DNA of 64,000 nt from Sabethes cyaneus (lineage: Eukaryota > Arthropoda > Insecta > Diptera > Culicidae). Both the position numbers and the translations under genes were made by a program. Location: contig NC_071355.1 of NCBI RefSeq assembly GCF_943734655.1, positions 29,610,964 through 29,674,963 of the forward strand. Direction: 5' to 3'. The notes below the pieces were generated by a model, which was not told the DNA's origin, did no database searches, and was given only the letters and a program-made list of their open reading frames with translations. Shown piece after piece: positions 23,833-35,640 of the stretch (positions are counted from its first letter, which is position 1; each line of letters opens with the position of its first letter).

Positions 23833-24652
23833 AAGGGTGTCCCACATCCAATTGCATCACGGAATAAACGCTGTAGAAAATTACCCATTGGGTATTTTCT
23901 CTTGAAAATTTGAGTAAAAGTAGTTTAGAGGGTATTGTTTACACTCTATTTTTATCGCGGTCAGGCTTCCGAAAATTGGAAAAAATGGCGTCACCCGAAA
24001 AGCAACGTCGCGAACTTAATTTTGCGCAAGCACCTGGAAAATCCTCAACTCGCTCATCCTGAATGATGAGACTTACATCAAGGCGGACTACCGGCAGCTT
24101 CCCGGGCTACTGTACTTCACCGCCCAGCACAAGTTTGGTGTTCTGGAGAAAGTAAGGATGCTGAAACTTTCATAGTTTGCCAAGAAATACATGATTTGGC
24201 CAAGAAATACATCATGTGACAAGCGGATTGCGCCGTTCGTGACTACCGGGACTGTAAACGGGCAGATCTACCTCAAGGAGTGTTTACAGAAGCATCTGCC
24301 TTCTCTGTCGAAGCGAAACAAGGACCCTACGATCTTCTGACCGGGTCTACCTTCGTGCCAATATTCAAAGGATGTATTGGAGTGGTACGAAACCAACGGA
24401 GTAATTTTTGTACCCAAGGCCATGAACGCCTCCAACGTACCGGAATTAAGGCCTATCGAAAAATACTACACTATCATGAAGCAGGCACTACGGAAGCATC
24501 TCAAGGAGGTTAGGTCTGAGGCCAAATGGCCAATATGCCAAAAACTTACTAATGGATTATATTTTGTTGTCTAAAGGTTTGAAAAGTAACGGTCAATTAG
24601 GTAATTTTCTACAGCGTTTCTTCCGTGGTGCAATTTGATGTGGGACACCCTT
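23833..24652 (+). mobile_element. Decayed Tc1/mariner element of D37E-like type
   Basis: 820 bp with inverted termini AAGGGTGTCCCACATC... and ...GATGTGGGACACCCTT, flanked by TA (23831-23832, 24653-24654). The + strand encodes transposase fragments: ILNDETYIKADYRQLPG with the first catalytic Asp in DET, then KFGVLEKVRMLKLS, FVTTGTVNGQIYLKE, VLEWYETNGVIFVPKAMNAS, and VPELRPIEKYYTIMKQALRK with the third catalytic Glu. The segment that should hold the second Asp is shifted or deleted, and other frameshifts are present. This motif set is typical of the D37E mariner group described from mosquitoes. Confidence 0.88.
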
Positions 24653-24654
24653 TA

Positions 24655-25060
24655 GATAGAGTAGGTAGGATTGTTGCACTAGCCCCGTAACTGTCCCGTA
24701 CTCTAATAGCCGGCTGTGAAGTCTGTCGATAAAGAAGAGTCAAATCTTAGAAAGGACGTTTAACCCCAAGGCTTTTTAGTAAAAAGAGACGACTTTTTTG
24801 AACTAGTAACGAAACAAGCCGGAGAGAAGGCCTCGGAGATCAGCTGCTTCTCCGTTTTGGCAACCAAATGATTGGAGTAGATCCTCCGTTTGAGGTTCAC
24901 CCAAAAAATTTCTGCGTGGCGTTGGAAAATTTGGCGGCCTTCGGTGCTGCGTTTATCTTCATCTGGTCCATCTTTTCCAGTAATCTCTTGGTAGCCCGAT
25001 CGGGCCCTAAGGATCGGATCCTTTTTTACCTGCCAGTTCTTGATCAAGGCCAAGGTCTTG
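24655..25060 (-). pseudogene. LINE ORF1 (gag-like) fragment, N-terminal part
   Basis: 97-codon minus-strand frame rich in Lys/Arg/Asp (KKDPILRARSGYQEITGKDG), lying where the start of the R1-like ORF1 is expected after removing the mariner insertion. Assignment rests on position and composition only. Confidence 0.45.
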
Positions 25061-27420
25061 TCAAGTAGGTCTCGTCATCCATTGTGAATATTTCGCTGGA
25101 AAGATATATTTCACCAACATTTTTAGCCGCTCTGATAGCCGGGGGATTGCTTGCTGCTCAGACACGACTCAGTCGAAACCGGTTTGGCATAAAAAAGTTT
25201 CAGTTCGACCAGTAACTTTTTCACCATTTAACCACTTGCTCCGACTTCCCGGTCCAAGAAGCGGAACGAATGAAGCCACCTTGCTCTCGATTTTCGTTTT
25301 CAGCTTTTGCTGCACTTTACCAATACCAAGCTTCGCATGGTCTCGTATTTCCCACGAATCTTACTGGGGTTTCCTTGGACATTTGTGTGCTGACTTGTGA
25401 TTTGACGTTTACTTTCCTCAGCTGAGTTTCACCAAAACGAAAGTTGATGATGAAGTTTCAGCTAGCGAGCTGACGCATGGAAACTTCATCTACTGTTAGC
25501 GATCTTCCGCATGTATTCTAACCGAACTAGAACACTGCAGGATTCGCCATTTTTCGGTAACGAGATTATCATTTTGACTCTCTATGAGTCTTCCGAATCT
25601 CTCAACATCGAATGACACGCTTTGTGGGAAGAAAGCATGAAGAATTTCTGGATGCGGAATATTCTTTGCATCCAGAGCTATGAGGCTTACCCCTTCCCAG
25701 AGTGGTAAACTAGGGGTGGTCCCTAGTCCCTTTCTTTAACCAGTCGGAGGTTACCTGGTAATTGCAAGAAAGAACCAAGTACCTAGGCTTGTACAACCAG
25801 CAAAAGAATTTGAGTTTGATCTGCTCGTTTCGTTGCTGCTCTATTGCTATTAATAGAGCATCTTGTATTGAATCTAGCTATGCCGTAATTAGTTCAGTGT
25901 TGGAATAGCTCTCAGAGAGGATCCCTCTCAGCCTCCTGTAGGAGACACCAGTGGCAGAGTTCATGGGAAGATTGGAAGCTTCACCAGTAGCCTTCATTCT
26001 AGTTCCTCCCCTACAAACGGGATGGGTCTCCGTTTTTTGGAAATGGGCTTTTTTCCACTGTTAGGCAGCTCCGATCTTCGTTGTTTTTTTACCTGACACA
26101 AAATCAGACTAAGTCAGTACTTTCTCCCGTGCCTTCTTTGTAGAAAGTCCAAGCAGGGGTAAGCAGACTCTTTATTTTCCCACGATACGATCAAAGTTCA
26201 ATATTGTTCGAGCCAACATCTTGACGTTATTTGAGAACTTTTCAGCATGATGAAGAGCAATCTGGCTAGCACGTTTCAAGGTAATACAATGATGCACGGT
26301 AATAATTATTTTACACTCCGCGTCGATGGAGAATTCCTCCATGATTCACATCCTCCTCTGTTGATTACGTAAAGAATTGGGTCGTTCTTGGAAGCCTTCG
26401 TGAAACTTGTTTAAGTTATCCAACGTCCCCTCCGTACCGAAAGACGAATCATCCAAAGCACCTGCAATATCAATAAAAGCACAAAGTGCCGTCTCTTCAT
26501 ATTTGAGATACTTTCCAATTTACCGTACATACTAAAGGGAAAAGAGAGTTTTTTCCAAAACTTATTGCCGAAGTTATTGTTCATTATTTTCTCCGCCAAC
26601 TTGAGAAATGTTGATGCCATACTTATTGGTTTGAAAGTTTTGGCTACGGTTTTGTATTCTTTTCCTATCGCAGATATGAATAGCACCTTAACTTTCCGCC
26701 ATCTTTTCGAAATGTATGTGCCAAAATAAATCTGTCTCAGAAAAAACTGATGAGCCTGGTGGATTACGACTCTTGTGATCATCCCGCTGCTGCTCGTTAT
26801 GGTGTCGATGTATCATCCAGAGGTCACCGTTGAAAAGTGGGTGTTTATGAGAATATCTAAGGTTTCTAGGTGAAAATAGTTACAAAACCATAATATTCTT
26901 TCTCAGTTGTTCTATGCCATAAAACCGAAGTTGAAGGTTTGCATGTCGGCATGACACGCATACCGAGATTTCTTTATTCATCTGTGCGTTTCTACGATAG
27001 CATTAACTTCAATTAGTCTTTTGAGAACATCTATTTTACGATGGTTTTCCTTCACATCCCAAAGACTGCGCAGATTGAACTTGTTCTTAACAAGACTGAA
27101 TGGATTTATAAGAAATCTCAAAGCCTTCTAAAGCTATTCGGAGCTAACCATAACTGGCCTGTTGTAAGGCCTTTTTCCTAATATTATTTTTATGTTTTCC
27201 CTCTATTCAGTGAATCTGCACGCAGAGCATCAAAAGCTCTAAATAATGGTGCTACCACTGTAATTCAATTACTTCTATAATCATAGGTAGGGTATAGGAG
27301 TAAATTCCAAGTTGAAGGTTTGCGTTTACTGCCTCCTTGTCGGCACAATTACTCCGTCACTCCTTTGCCATTTGACCGCACAGCCGGATCGGCAAGACAA
27401 TCCGTACGCCTCTGTAAATA
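25061..27420 (-). other. LINE-derived debris and unassigned sequence
   Basis: Contains one recognisable reverse-transcriptase remnant at about 26411-26782 on the minus strand (WRKVKVLFISAIGKEYKTVA then KTFKPISMASTFLKLAEKIM, the FRPISL-type motif at the start of LINE reverse transcriptase). The rest gives no clear match by eye. Confidence 0.55.
26411..26782 (-). pseudogene. Non-LTR reverse transcriptase fragment
   Basis: 123-codon frame with the WRKVKVLFI...GKEYKTVAKTFKPISM motif, the entry segment of LINE reverse transcriptases (usual form FIPKPGK..Y..AKSFRPISL). Catalytic motifs are not present. Different from the R1-like and RTE-like copies elsewhere in the window. Confidence 0.7.
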
Positions 27421-29744
27421 ATTAAAAAATTGTAATTAATTTTATTAGTGGGTGATTATTTATATAACCAAATTTAAACAATCGACTCACTCAAGCAGAC
27501 GAAAACCTGTCCCGCAAACTCGGGGCACTTTAATCATTTGGACATTCTGCGGTTGCACGGTTTTGAGCGCGTGTTTGATGTGTGCCTGTGTGCGGTGAAT
27601 GCGTCGCTGAGTTGAACTTTTCAAAGCGGCGTTGTGCGTATGATGCTGCTGGCATAATCACTGCACTTATTAAATACCGGCCGGATCCAGGTCGGGCCGG
27701 GACGGGTCAGCAAATGCACGGAGAAAAGGTAAAGCAGCCCGCATGATGCTGATGCTGATGGTAAGCCGGCAGTGACCTGTAAACTATAACCGTGTGCACA
27801 TTTCACCATTCAAACCTCATGCCCTTTGAACATTGGAATTACGTCACGGAAATTGCATGAAGCAAGCGGAGGGCAAGTAATTCAACCTTTGAAATTAAAT
27901 CAAAACTAGCAGACGGCAGCTTCACGTGTACGTAATGCGCTCTGCTCGTAATGGTTCTGACATTCAAAATACAATGTAGACTATAATGCAAACAATTTGC
28001 GAGATTTTTACCTGAAATGTTAAGCAGCTTGTCACGAGTAGGTTGAAATTATTCATGAAACCATTCATTATCGCTTGATTTCACCACCACCACCGCACTG
28101 CGTCGAAGCTGCCCAGAAACTCGGACGAAATGATCGTTGGCTGGTTGGGGCTCGGGCTTGTGGTAAAATGTCAAAGAGCGCCACTCGAGCCAAATCGCAT
28201 CTTATAGGAGAGAAAGAGAAACCTTCATTTCGCCTGTGCACGTGTACTTATTCCGGCTGGGTCCGCTCCTTTGTTCTGTCAAATCCATAGAAACCAACCG
28301 GTCGGTGTACGGCGGTAATCTGAAGCTTCGTCAAGCTTGTTTACTGCCAACGGAGCAAAAAAGCTGAAAGGGAAAATATGAAATGACCATTAGTTAGGGA
28401 GAGAAAAGTCCGTACGCAAAAAAGCTCCACCAACGGTTACCAACGACTGACTGATGTAGACGACGGTGGTCCTTAGCAACGAAATCAACAATAAAACCGT
28501 AATTGCTTTTCGCCGTAACTGCATACACACAAAGCGAGACAATGAACAGCTCTAATTCGTAGATTTTAATTAGTTGAGTACACTTAATTACGACAACCGA
28601 AGGAAAAACCCCTCTGGAACTGGAATGAATCCACCTTGGTTATGACTGATACCCTGCTTTCTAGAAGGACCATTTGTGGTAGAAGCAAGAATGCAAAACA
28701 ATATCCTATTGTTCTTTTGATGCTACAAACTCTAGTGTATTAATTACCCGTACACATCCAGAAATAATCAACACACAGTAATGAAACAGACGACCTAAAA
28801 CACTAAGCCACTTGTGCAGCCACAAACCAGCATCGAATGCTTTATTCTGTGTCCAATTAGTTAGGGCTGGCTGTACAAGCAAACCGAAAAAAAACAATGA
28901 TACAGTGTTTACCTTTCGACCTTCAACATCCCGCATGCCAACACGCCACCCGGAAGCACTTGAACACAGCCTCACACTACAAGCTACAACAGTCGATCGA
29001 AACACCTACTGCACATTTACTAATACACATTCATTTGCTTGTCAACTGTGTTGATAACTGTCATGTTGGAAGAGGGCTATTCGAATGATACGTTACGTTA
29101 TCATCGGAACTGCCTTTCTTTCAACAGAACAGTTGCCGGTCTTCTCACAGCTTGGTTAGTGTACTAGCAGTGCTAGTCGGAACTTGATGGATTTTCCAAT
29201 TCATTTTTTCGGTTAGTTTTCGGTGTAGGTTCCAGCATTTCTCCCGTTTCCGTGGAGATGAAAACGAGTAAATAAAATCCTCTGGCGGTGGTCTCGTAAC
29301 ATAACCTATACTACGGTCCAAATATATATAACCACAGCGAACCGTTCTATTAATTGTTAAGTTTTTTGTTTACCAACGTCAACTTACATATATTCAGCAA
29401 GCTTTCTAACAACACCATGTTTTTGTAGGAAACCAAAAGCAGAGCAGCTCAACGTCAATGACTTACATTATTTTCTCTGTTTCTTTCTTCGTCTTCTCTT
29501 GCCTCCACTAAACAAAAAAAAACACATACACACAAAACCGAAACCAAACATCTGCACGCACTCGAAAACAAACAAAAAATCGTACATAAACCGACAACCG
29601 TGTACGCCATTGTGATCGTTGACATTCGTGCGCTTCCAAAATTGCAAAATCACACCAAATAAATGCACCATACACGACCGCCACCTGCCAAAACCGACTC
29701 GTACTATCATGACGACAAAACAACAAACACTTTACGAAACCAAG
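27421..29744 (+). other. Repeat-poor intron upstream of exon 3b
   Basis: No transposon recognised. Short open frames of 60-100 codons look random. I searched it by eye for a third version of exon 3 and found none. Confidence 0.55.
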
Positions 29745-29812
29745 ATGGCCCCGCCGTTGTTCGCGTCAATATTTTTGTAAGAAGTATCTCAAAAATCGAT
29801 GACGTGACCATG
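29745..29812 (+). CDS. GluClalpha: GluCl-alpha alternative exon 3 (variant b)
   Basis: Coding exon of a glutamate-gated chloride channel subunit (Cys-loop receptor, inhibitory channel of neuron and muscle membranes, target of avermectins). The 68 nt begin in codon phase after one base (the upstream exon supplies the first base of Asp) and read DGPAVVRVNI followed by FVRSISKIDDVTM. The exon ends exactly at an ATG followed by GTAAGT, a strong donor. The peptide belongs to the early beta-strand part of the extracellular domain and joins directly to EYSVQLTF of exon 4. The acceptor AG (after ACGAAACCA) has almost no polypyrimidine tract, which fits a regulated exon. Insect GluCl genes are known to use alternative versions of exon 3, and this is one of them by sequence. 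Boundaries come from splice signals plus the family's protein sequence. Naming it 3b is my choice by resemblance to published insect variants. Confidence 0.93.
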
Positions 29813-32308
29813 GTAAGTTTGAGTGATGAATACCGCACGCAAGCAAGCAATCCTTTTACTTAGAATCAGTAGGCGAGCAAGTACAGAAAAAAAAACAAAA
29901 AAAAACAGTTTCCCATTCCGAATCTACCGAACACCGAGCAAATGCACAGAGTGAATCGTAGTAGGCCAGTTGTTGTTGGGACCAACGAAACGATCCCAAC
30001 ATACGTTGGTCTCCTCCCACCAGCCACAACAAAACCCATACAAAACCTATTCCCCGACAGTCGTAGGAGCCGTTTGAAATGTTTATGCAGACCAGTGCGA
30101 GGCAAAAATATATGAAGAGAGCGTGGAGCAGCAAAATGTCCAATAATGCGACAGTTTTTCACGAACATTTCAAAGGAGACCCGAACGTTGCTCAAGGAAT
30201 AGTGTATATCACAGAGTCAACGATTAGCTTCTACTGAACTTCTTTCTGATCAGAACTTTTGCTGGTTTGTTTTGATAGAATCAAACTAGTTTTGTTTGAG
30301 CTCCCCGTCCTGTGATAGACCTAACCTCGAAAATTGTTTTCCTTGGTTTTCTGCTGCTAGGCAACGCTGTATAGTTTCTCAGCCGTATCGTGAACATCAT
30401 CATGATTTCTAGACTCTTTTGTTTGTATTCTTTTTTCTTTCAGGAATGTCCAATCACTACCGCAATAATCACTTCTCTCGAAAGCGAAAGCGAGAAATCC
30501 GTTATTCTTTTTTCACTTTTCTTCGACTACTAAGTGCGCACCTAACCTAACATTCAGTGAACTAATCGTTGGCTACCTTGAGATACGAGTCGCGTTCGAA
30601 AACAAAAATTGATGATTCCCACCAATGTGTTCATATATTTTTTCCAGCAACGGTTGATGATCAGCGCTAATAAAGTTCTCAAGTTATGCCGCTTGTTTTC
30701 CGTAGTTTGTTTTTCGTTTTTCTTTACTCTTCTCTCGCTCTTTTTTCTTTCCTAGAATCCAAAACTTTAATCAAATCAATCTTCAACCAACTCATTTTTA
30801 CTGTGAATGTGTTTGTCGTAATGGTATTTCTCTGATGACGCCGAGTGTTCATCATTCCTTTAAACTATAGTACTTTTCAAGTTATTTCTTCTTCTCACTC
30901 ACCCTCAGTTTTCACCAGTTTTTTCCCAACATCATTGAATGTGTATTAGATTTGGTTTTCTTCACCTTCTTCAATGTCACCGAATTAAACATAAAGGAAA
31001 AACTCCTCTGTACCAGTAATCCATTCAGGTGTTTTTATCGATTAAGTTTCCATTGAAAAAAACAAAAGGTCAGTGATCTTACCCATACAATCATCTTAGT
31101 CAGCTAATTTTATATTTTCCAAAAGCGAATCGAAGGGAAAACAATGACAGCAGTTCAGAAAAAAAACAACAACTCGTCGTAGTTGGCTTTGTTATTGTTA
31201 GCCTTTCCCATAATCTAAGTATACGCTGCTTTGAATGTGAATGTGAACTGTCGAGATTTATTTTCTTCGTATACAAAACCGAATAATTTCAGAAAAATGT
31301 GATAATATTCAGTATGGTATGGTCAGTAAAATATAACTTGTAGTACATAATTGTAGATCTAATGGAAACTGATTACCCCTTGATTGTCCCTTTGACTAGT
31401 GATATAACTTCAACACATACACATAAACATACACGACAAGTTGCGTCATAATTTTTCCACATAACATAACAATGAAAGAAACTTTTGGTTCACTGAATGT
31501 TAACAGTAGAGAAGTGATTATTGACCCATCATTTCTGTTTGATTGTTTCTCTCTTTTGTTTCCATAGTTTCACATATTTCGTAAGTGTTTGTAAACAAAA
31601 CTTTTGATATTTGTTTTTTGGTTGTCTCAACTTTGAACTCTGACTTTCAAACTAGATTAAAATACCAACAAAATTAACACTAATTCACCCAGAGCTCTTC
31701 TACTATCCTTGCATAGTGATCATGTCTAAAAAAAAATTCAAAACAGAAAAAAATCTTAACTCACTACATCAGATTGCATTCTTACAGACTGTGTAATTCT
31801 ATAATTAGAAAGCCCTAGCCCTGGCGAACCATGACAGTGACACAGGGTAGCTGTCAGGTAGTCTTGAAAAGCGAATGATATCCGAAAATGGTCATAATAC
31901 CATAATGCCGCCCAGAAGGTAGAACAAACAAAAAAGGACAACATCAACATCGTCATCCTAACAAAACAAAACACTAATTTCATTCATCTAGTCATCTACG
32001 AAATCGCAACAGGCGTTGAGTTCCTGTCAATCTCGTCACAATCACTATTTTAGCGCATAGTTACGTTCCATTTCGTTCGTCTTATGTATAGTAAATGAAC
32101 TGCCATATTTGTTTTCAGAATTTTTTACTTCAAATATTCGCCAATTCTAGCATATGCAAATTTATTATTATTAACACATCTAATCCGTTCTCTATTTATA
32201 TGCGTTATTTTATGATTACGAACATTATCTCCTTCCTACTACATAATTGCTGTTGTGTATGTGACGCCCAAAACACTTATCAAAAACAAAACTGTGAAAA
32301 AATACTAG
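29813..32308 (+). other. Intron between the two alternative exons
   Basis: About 2.5 kb with no recognisable transposon, rich in short A and T runs. It contains the 5' donor of exon 3b and the acceptor region of exon 3c. No coding sequence seen. Candidate location for control elements of the exon choice. Confidence 0.6.
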
Positions 32309-32379
32309 ATGATAAAGCTACACAAGTGTTCGTCAACATGTTCCTTAGATCGATATCGAAAATCGACGATTACAAAATG
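32309..32379 (+). CDS. GluClalpha: GluCl-alpha alternative exon 3 (variant c)
   Basis: A second version of the same exon, 2.5 kb downstream of the first. It has 71 nt, the same entry phase (AG then AT, giving D after the shared first base) and reads DDKATQVFVNM then FLRSISKIDDYKM, ending at ATG before GTGAGT. It is one codon longer than the 29745 exon but both lengths leave the reading frame unchanged, so each can join exon 4 and neither has to be spliced to the other. The central RSISKIDD block is identical in the two, while the start and last residues differ. The acceptor AATACTAG follows an A-rich run and is weak. Splicing both exons together would shift the frame (the 3b end phase does not match the 3c start phase), so use must be mutually exclusive for a full product. 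Confidence 0.92.
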
Positions 32380-35300
32380 GTGAGTTTGTGTGTTTAGCAA
32401 AAGACCTACAAATCAAACAAATGCTATTGCTCTTCGATTCAAGCGCTCAGTTTGACAGATTGGCGTTCTCTCCATCTGTCACGCACACACACGCTAATGT
32501 GGAACGTGCAATTAGGAGAAGAAAAAAAAACCAGAACACCGACAATCGTTTCTCCGCTCACTTCGCTCATATCCCTTTTCCATTTTCCATTCAACTTTGT
32601 TCCCCCTCGAATTTTTATTTTTATTTTTCAGCCATATCAAATCGTTGCCATTTTCTGTTTCGAACTACTGCTTCACCTAACAACACCAAGCGTGTGAGAG
32701 AGTGTGCTTCACAAACAAACAAAAATAAACAAAAAAAACAAAAACAAAATAGTGACCTACAAGCCAAGCCTAACCCCGGTGCCAAACGAGAACTGAACCT
32801 CCGTCGCCTCCGGTCGGGTCGCAGTATGCCACGATCACGCGTACCATGGCCGCACGTGGCATGCTGTGAGATCACTAAACCCACCCACCCCACTACTAGG
32901 CGCTTGTTCACCAAATATATTCACGCTCAATTTGAAAGACAATCATTGCGGGTAAAATCACACTCCCCCACCATTTTTCCACCAGATCAGATTTCGGTTT
33001 CTTAATTTATTACTCTCCCTTCTCACTGAAACCCATTCAATGGATGATACCAACGAATCGTACCCCAGTCAGCAATGAAAAATGAGAAGCAGAAGTTAAT
33101 CTCCACATTATCATTTTACCCTGTTTACTCTCTTCAGTTTCAGAACAAACGTACTTAATAAACAAACAACACAAACGTTCGGATTATTTGTTTTACCTTT
33201 TACTCTTTCTAACAGTTTTCTTCCAGTTTCTAACAAAAGTTTTCTTCCTTTAAAAAACATCTAATATACTTCACGAAAAAAAAACTATTATTTTATTAAG
33301 CTAACCCAATTAAATCTGCCTTTAACCGAAACTATAAACTACAAAACTCTAACACCAGTTCTTCATCGCTCATGTTCATCCTGTTCGACTGTCATCCATT
33401 CTCTTCCGTTCTAATTACCAATCAGATTAAATTTCCATTCGTTTTTCTTCCTATCGATTTTCCGTTTCCGTACCGTTTTCTTTTTTTCCAAATTGATGGC
33501 GTACAACAGATCGATGTCAAATGTTGTTGTCCAAGTATCATTACTGCATTACCATACATTTTATAATCGTAAATAACAACCCCAAACAAACTGCTATAGG
33601 AAAACAAAAATGTATTGTTTCCGTCTTCTTCGTTTCGTTCCGTAATCACACTTTCACACCCTCGATTTCGATCATTCCGTTCCGTTCCGTTCCGTTCCGT
33701 TCATCTTCAGCCTCTTTCATTGTACCATCTTTGCGCCCCTCCCCTCATTGTTTACGTTCCGTTTTTCTTCCGTTCTTCCGTTTGTCGTCTGAGTGATATT
33801 TAACTCTACCATAAGCAAAAAAAAACATACTTTTTTCTGTCGGAGTGTAAAACGGCGCGCGCGTTCCTCCTCCTCCCCAGCGAAAGAGGATCCAACACGC
33901 GTCAACTGTAATCATGTGAATAATACTTACTCTACTTACTAAGCAGTATCATAAGTGCGTTGCTACACGTTTATTAACTACTATCGGTGTACGGTGTGAC
34001 TTCGTGGCGATTTGCAAAACTTGTCAAAATGTTTACGAATCTTTTGTAATATAAATCTTCAGTCCTATGTTTGACAGTACTCACATACAGTGTTCTACGT
34101 TCCAGTGTACATTTCCAAACAGCTAGGTTTTCCTGTTCACAGTGTGGATTTCATGGTTTTGAACAGATGCCAAATAATTTATTCCATTATACATACTACA
34201 GGTATATTGATCCGAATCTCGTTTGCTAAATCAAAGCCTTACCCGGACAACACAAAACCACTCGAGCAAGAGTAAAAGTCAAAACCGTCAAAGCAGTTTC
34301 TTATTCTAATTACCTCAATTCAATGGCAGCCAAACGCGCCAGGGTCGATGAAAAAATGCAAATTTTGCACCCCCTGGCCCCAAAACAAAACACGGTTCAA
34401 CCACAACACGCACACACCCATTTCCAACCGGGACCATTTTGAATCACTTCCGAATGTGGCTTTTCTAGGTTATGTTTACCATTTGCCTGCTTGCCAAAAT
34501 GTTCTCCAACAAACAATGAAAGATGAAACGGAAAACAAAAACTTTTTCCAATTATCTGCCGTTTCCTGCTGCTTATCGTTTGACCTTGGAGGTGTTTGTT
34601 CGTATAATTGTTACCGATCCTGCGATGGCAAATAATGAAATTAAGAATTTTATTGCCGTAGTTTGTTTTTCTTTCGCTCGCTTAAGCGCTCGTTAAAGGT
34701 GTCATCCTACTTAAATTTTATCTTAAGTGGAACCACTCAAACTATGCGTAATTTTTTACACAATATTTTGAATAACTCCTACTCTTTTGATGAGTTCAAC
34801 ACAGAAGCTCTTTAATGAATAATATTTCACTCAAAACTGAGTGCTATTTCACCCAAAACCGATTAAAACTTATACAAATCATGATTGAATATTATCCAGT
34901 TTACAGTTTACTAAACTACTCAGAATTAAGAAATTGCCAGATTCAGATCTCTGGACTGTTCCACTTTTAGTAAAAGTGAGTCAGATCTTTGTGAGTCGAA
35001 TCTCACTCATTTCTGCGTTTATCTTATTCTTTCGTGTGTTAAACTTTTTAAGCGTGTACAAAAAAACTTTTCGTCAGAATAATCACAAAATGTTGATCAA
35101 TCAAGCTCAAAACATGTAACAGTCTGCAGTCTGCTAGGTTGTTTTTCAGAAACTAACTTGAATATTATGCAGTCTGTTTCAATAAAAATACTCAAAAATC
35201 GAGTTTTACTTTGAGGTTAGTTTACAGGTGATACTAACCTCTGCCGTGCCGAGGCTGGGACACACCGGTACGCATACCTTCTCTTAAAAGCAAAATATAA

Positions 35301-35394
35301 AACAAAATTTCTGTAATCCAGAAATCCGCTGTTATTAATTTAGTCGGGTACTATTTATTCAATAAGTAAATTAATTGTGTCAAAATAGTTCCAA
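32380..35394 (+). other. Repeat-poor intron downstream of exon 3c
   Basis: No transposon recognised. Rich in AAACAAAAC runs and T-rich runs. It includes a (CCGTT)n run at about 33678-33702. The 205-codon open frame from 32388 has low-complexity content and no recognisable domain; it is probably chance. Confidence 0.55.
33678..33702. repeat. (TTCCG)n microsatellite
   Basis: Five to six tandem TTCCG units. Confidence 0.85.
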
Positions 35395-35640
35395 TTTCAA
35401 ATCCAATTTAAAGTCAATTTATAAATTAAATTTCAAGTTCAGTTACAAGCTTAATTGAAATGAATCTCAATTTTAATCGCAAATACAATTTCAAGTGCAA
35501 TTTGAATCCATTCTATATCCAGTTTCTAGTTCAATTGCAATTCCTACTTTAAGTTAGATTTTAAGTCTAATTTTATGTCCAATACTCAAGTTGAAATTCA
35601 ACTTGATTATCCAGGTATTCAGTTAAATCCAGTTTAAAGT
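35395..35640 (+). repeat. 12-bp degenerate repeat, block 1
   Basis: Repeated CAATTTCAAGTC/TCTAATTTTAAG-like units, each about 12 bp, leading directly into the purine tract. The same order (12-bp block, then purine tract) is seen at 62.47-64 kb. Confidence 0.75.

Noticed and set aside
32388..33005. 205-codon open frame directly after exon 3c
   Set aside because: Starts in the exon 3c donor region, has low-complexity KKNQN/NNKQKK content and no domain. GluCl protein continues in exon 4, so this is intron.
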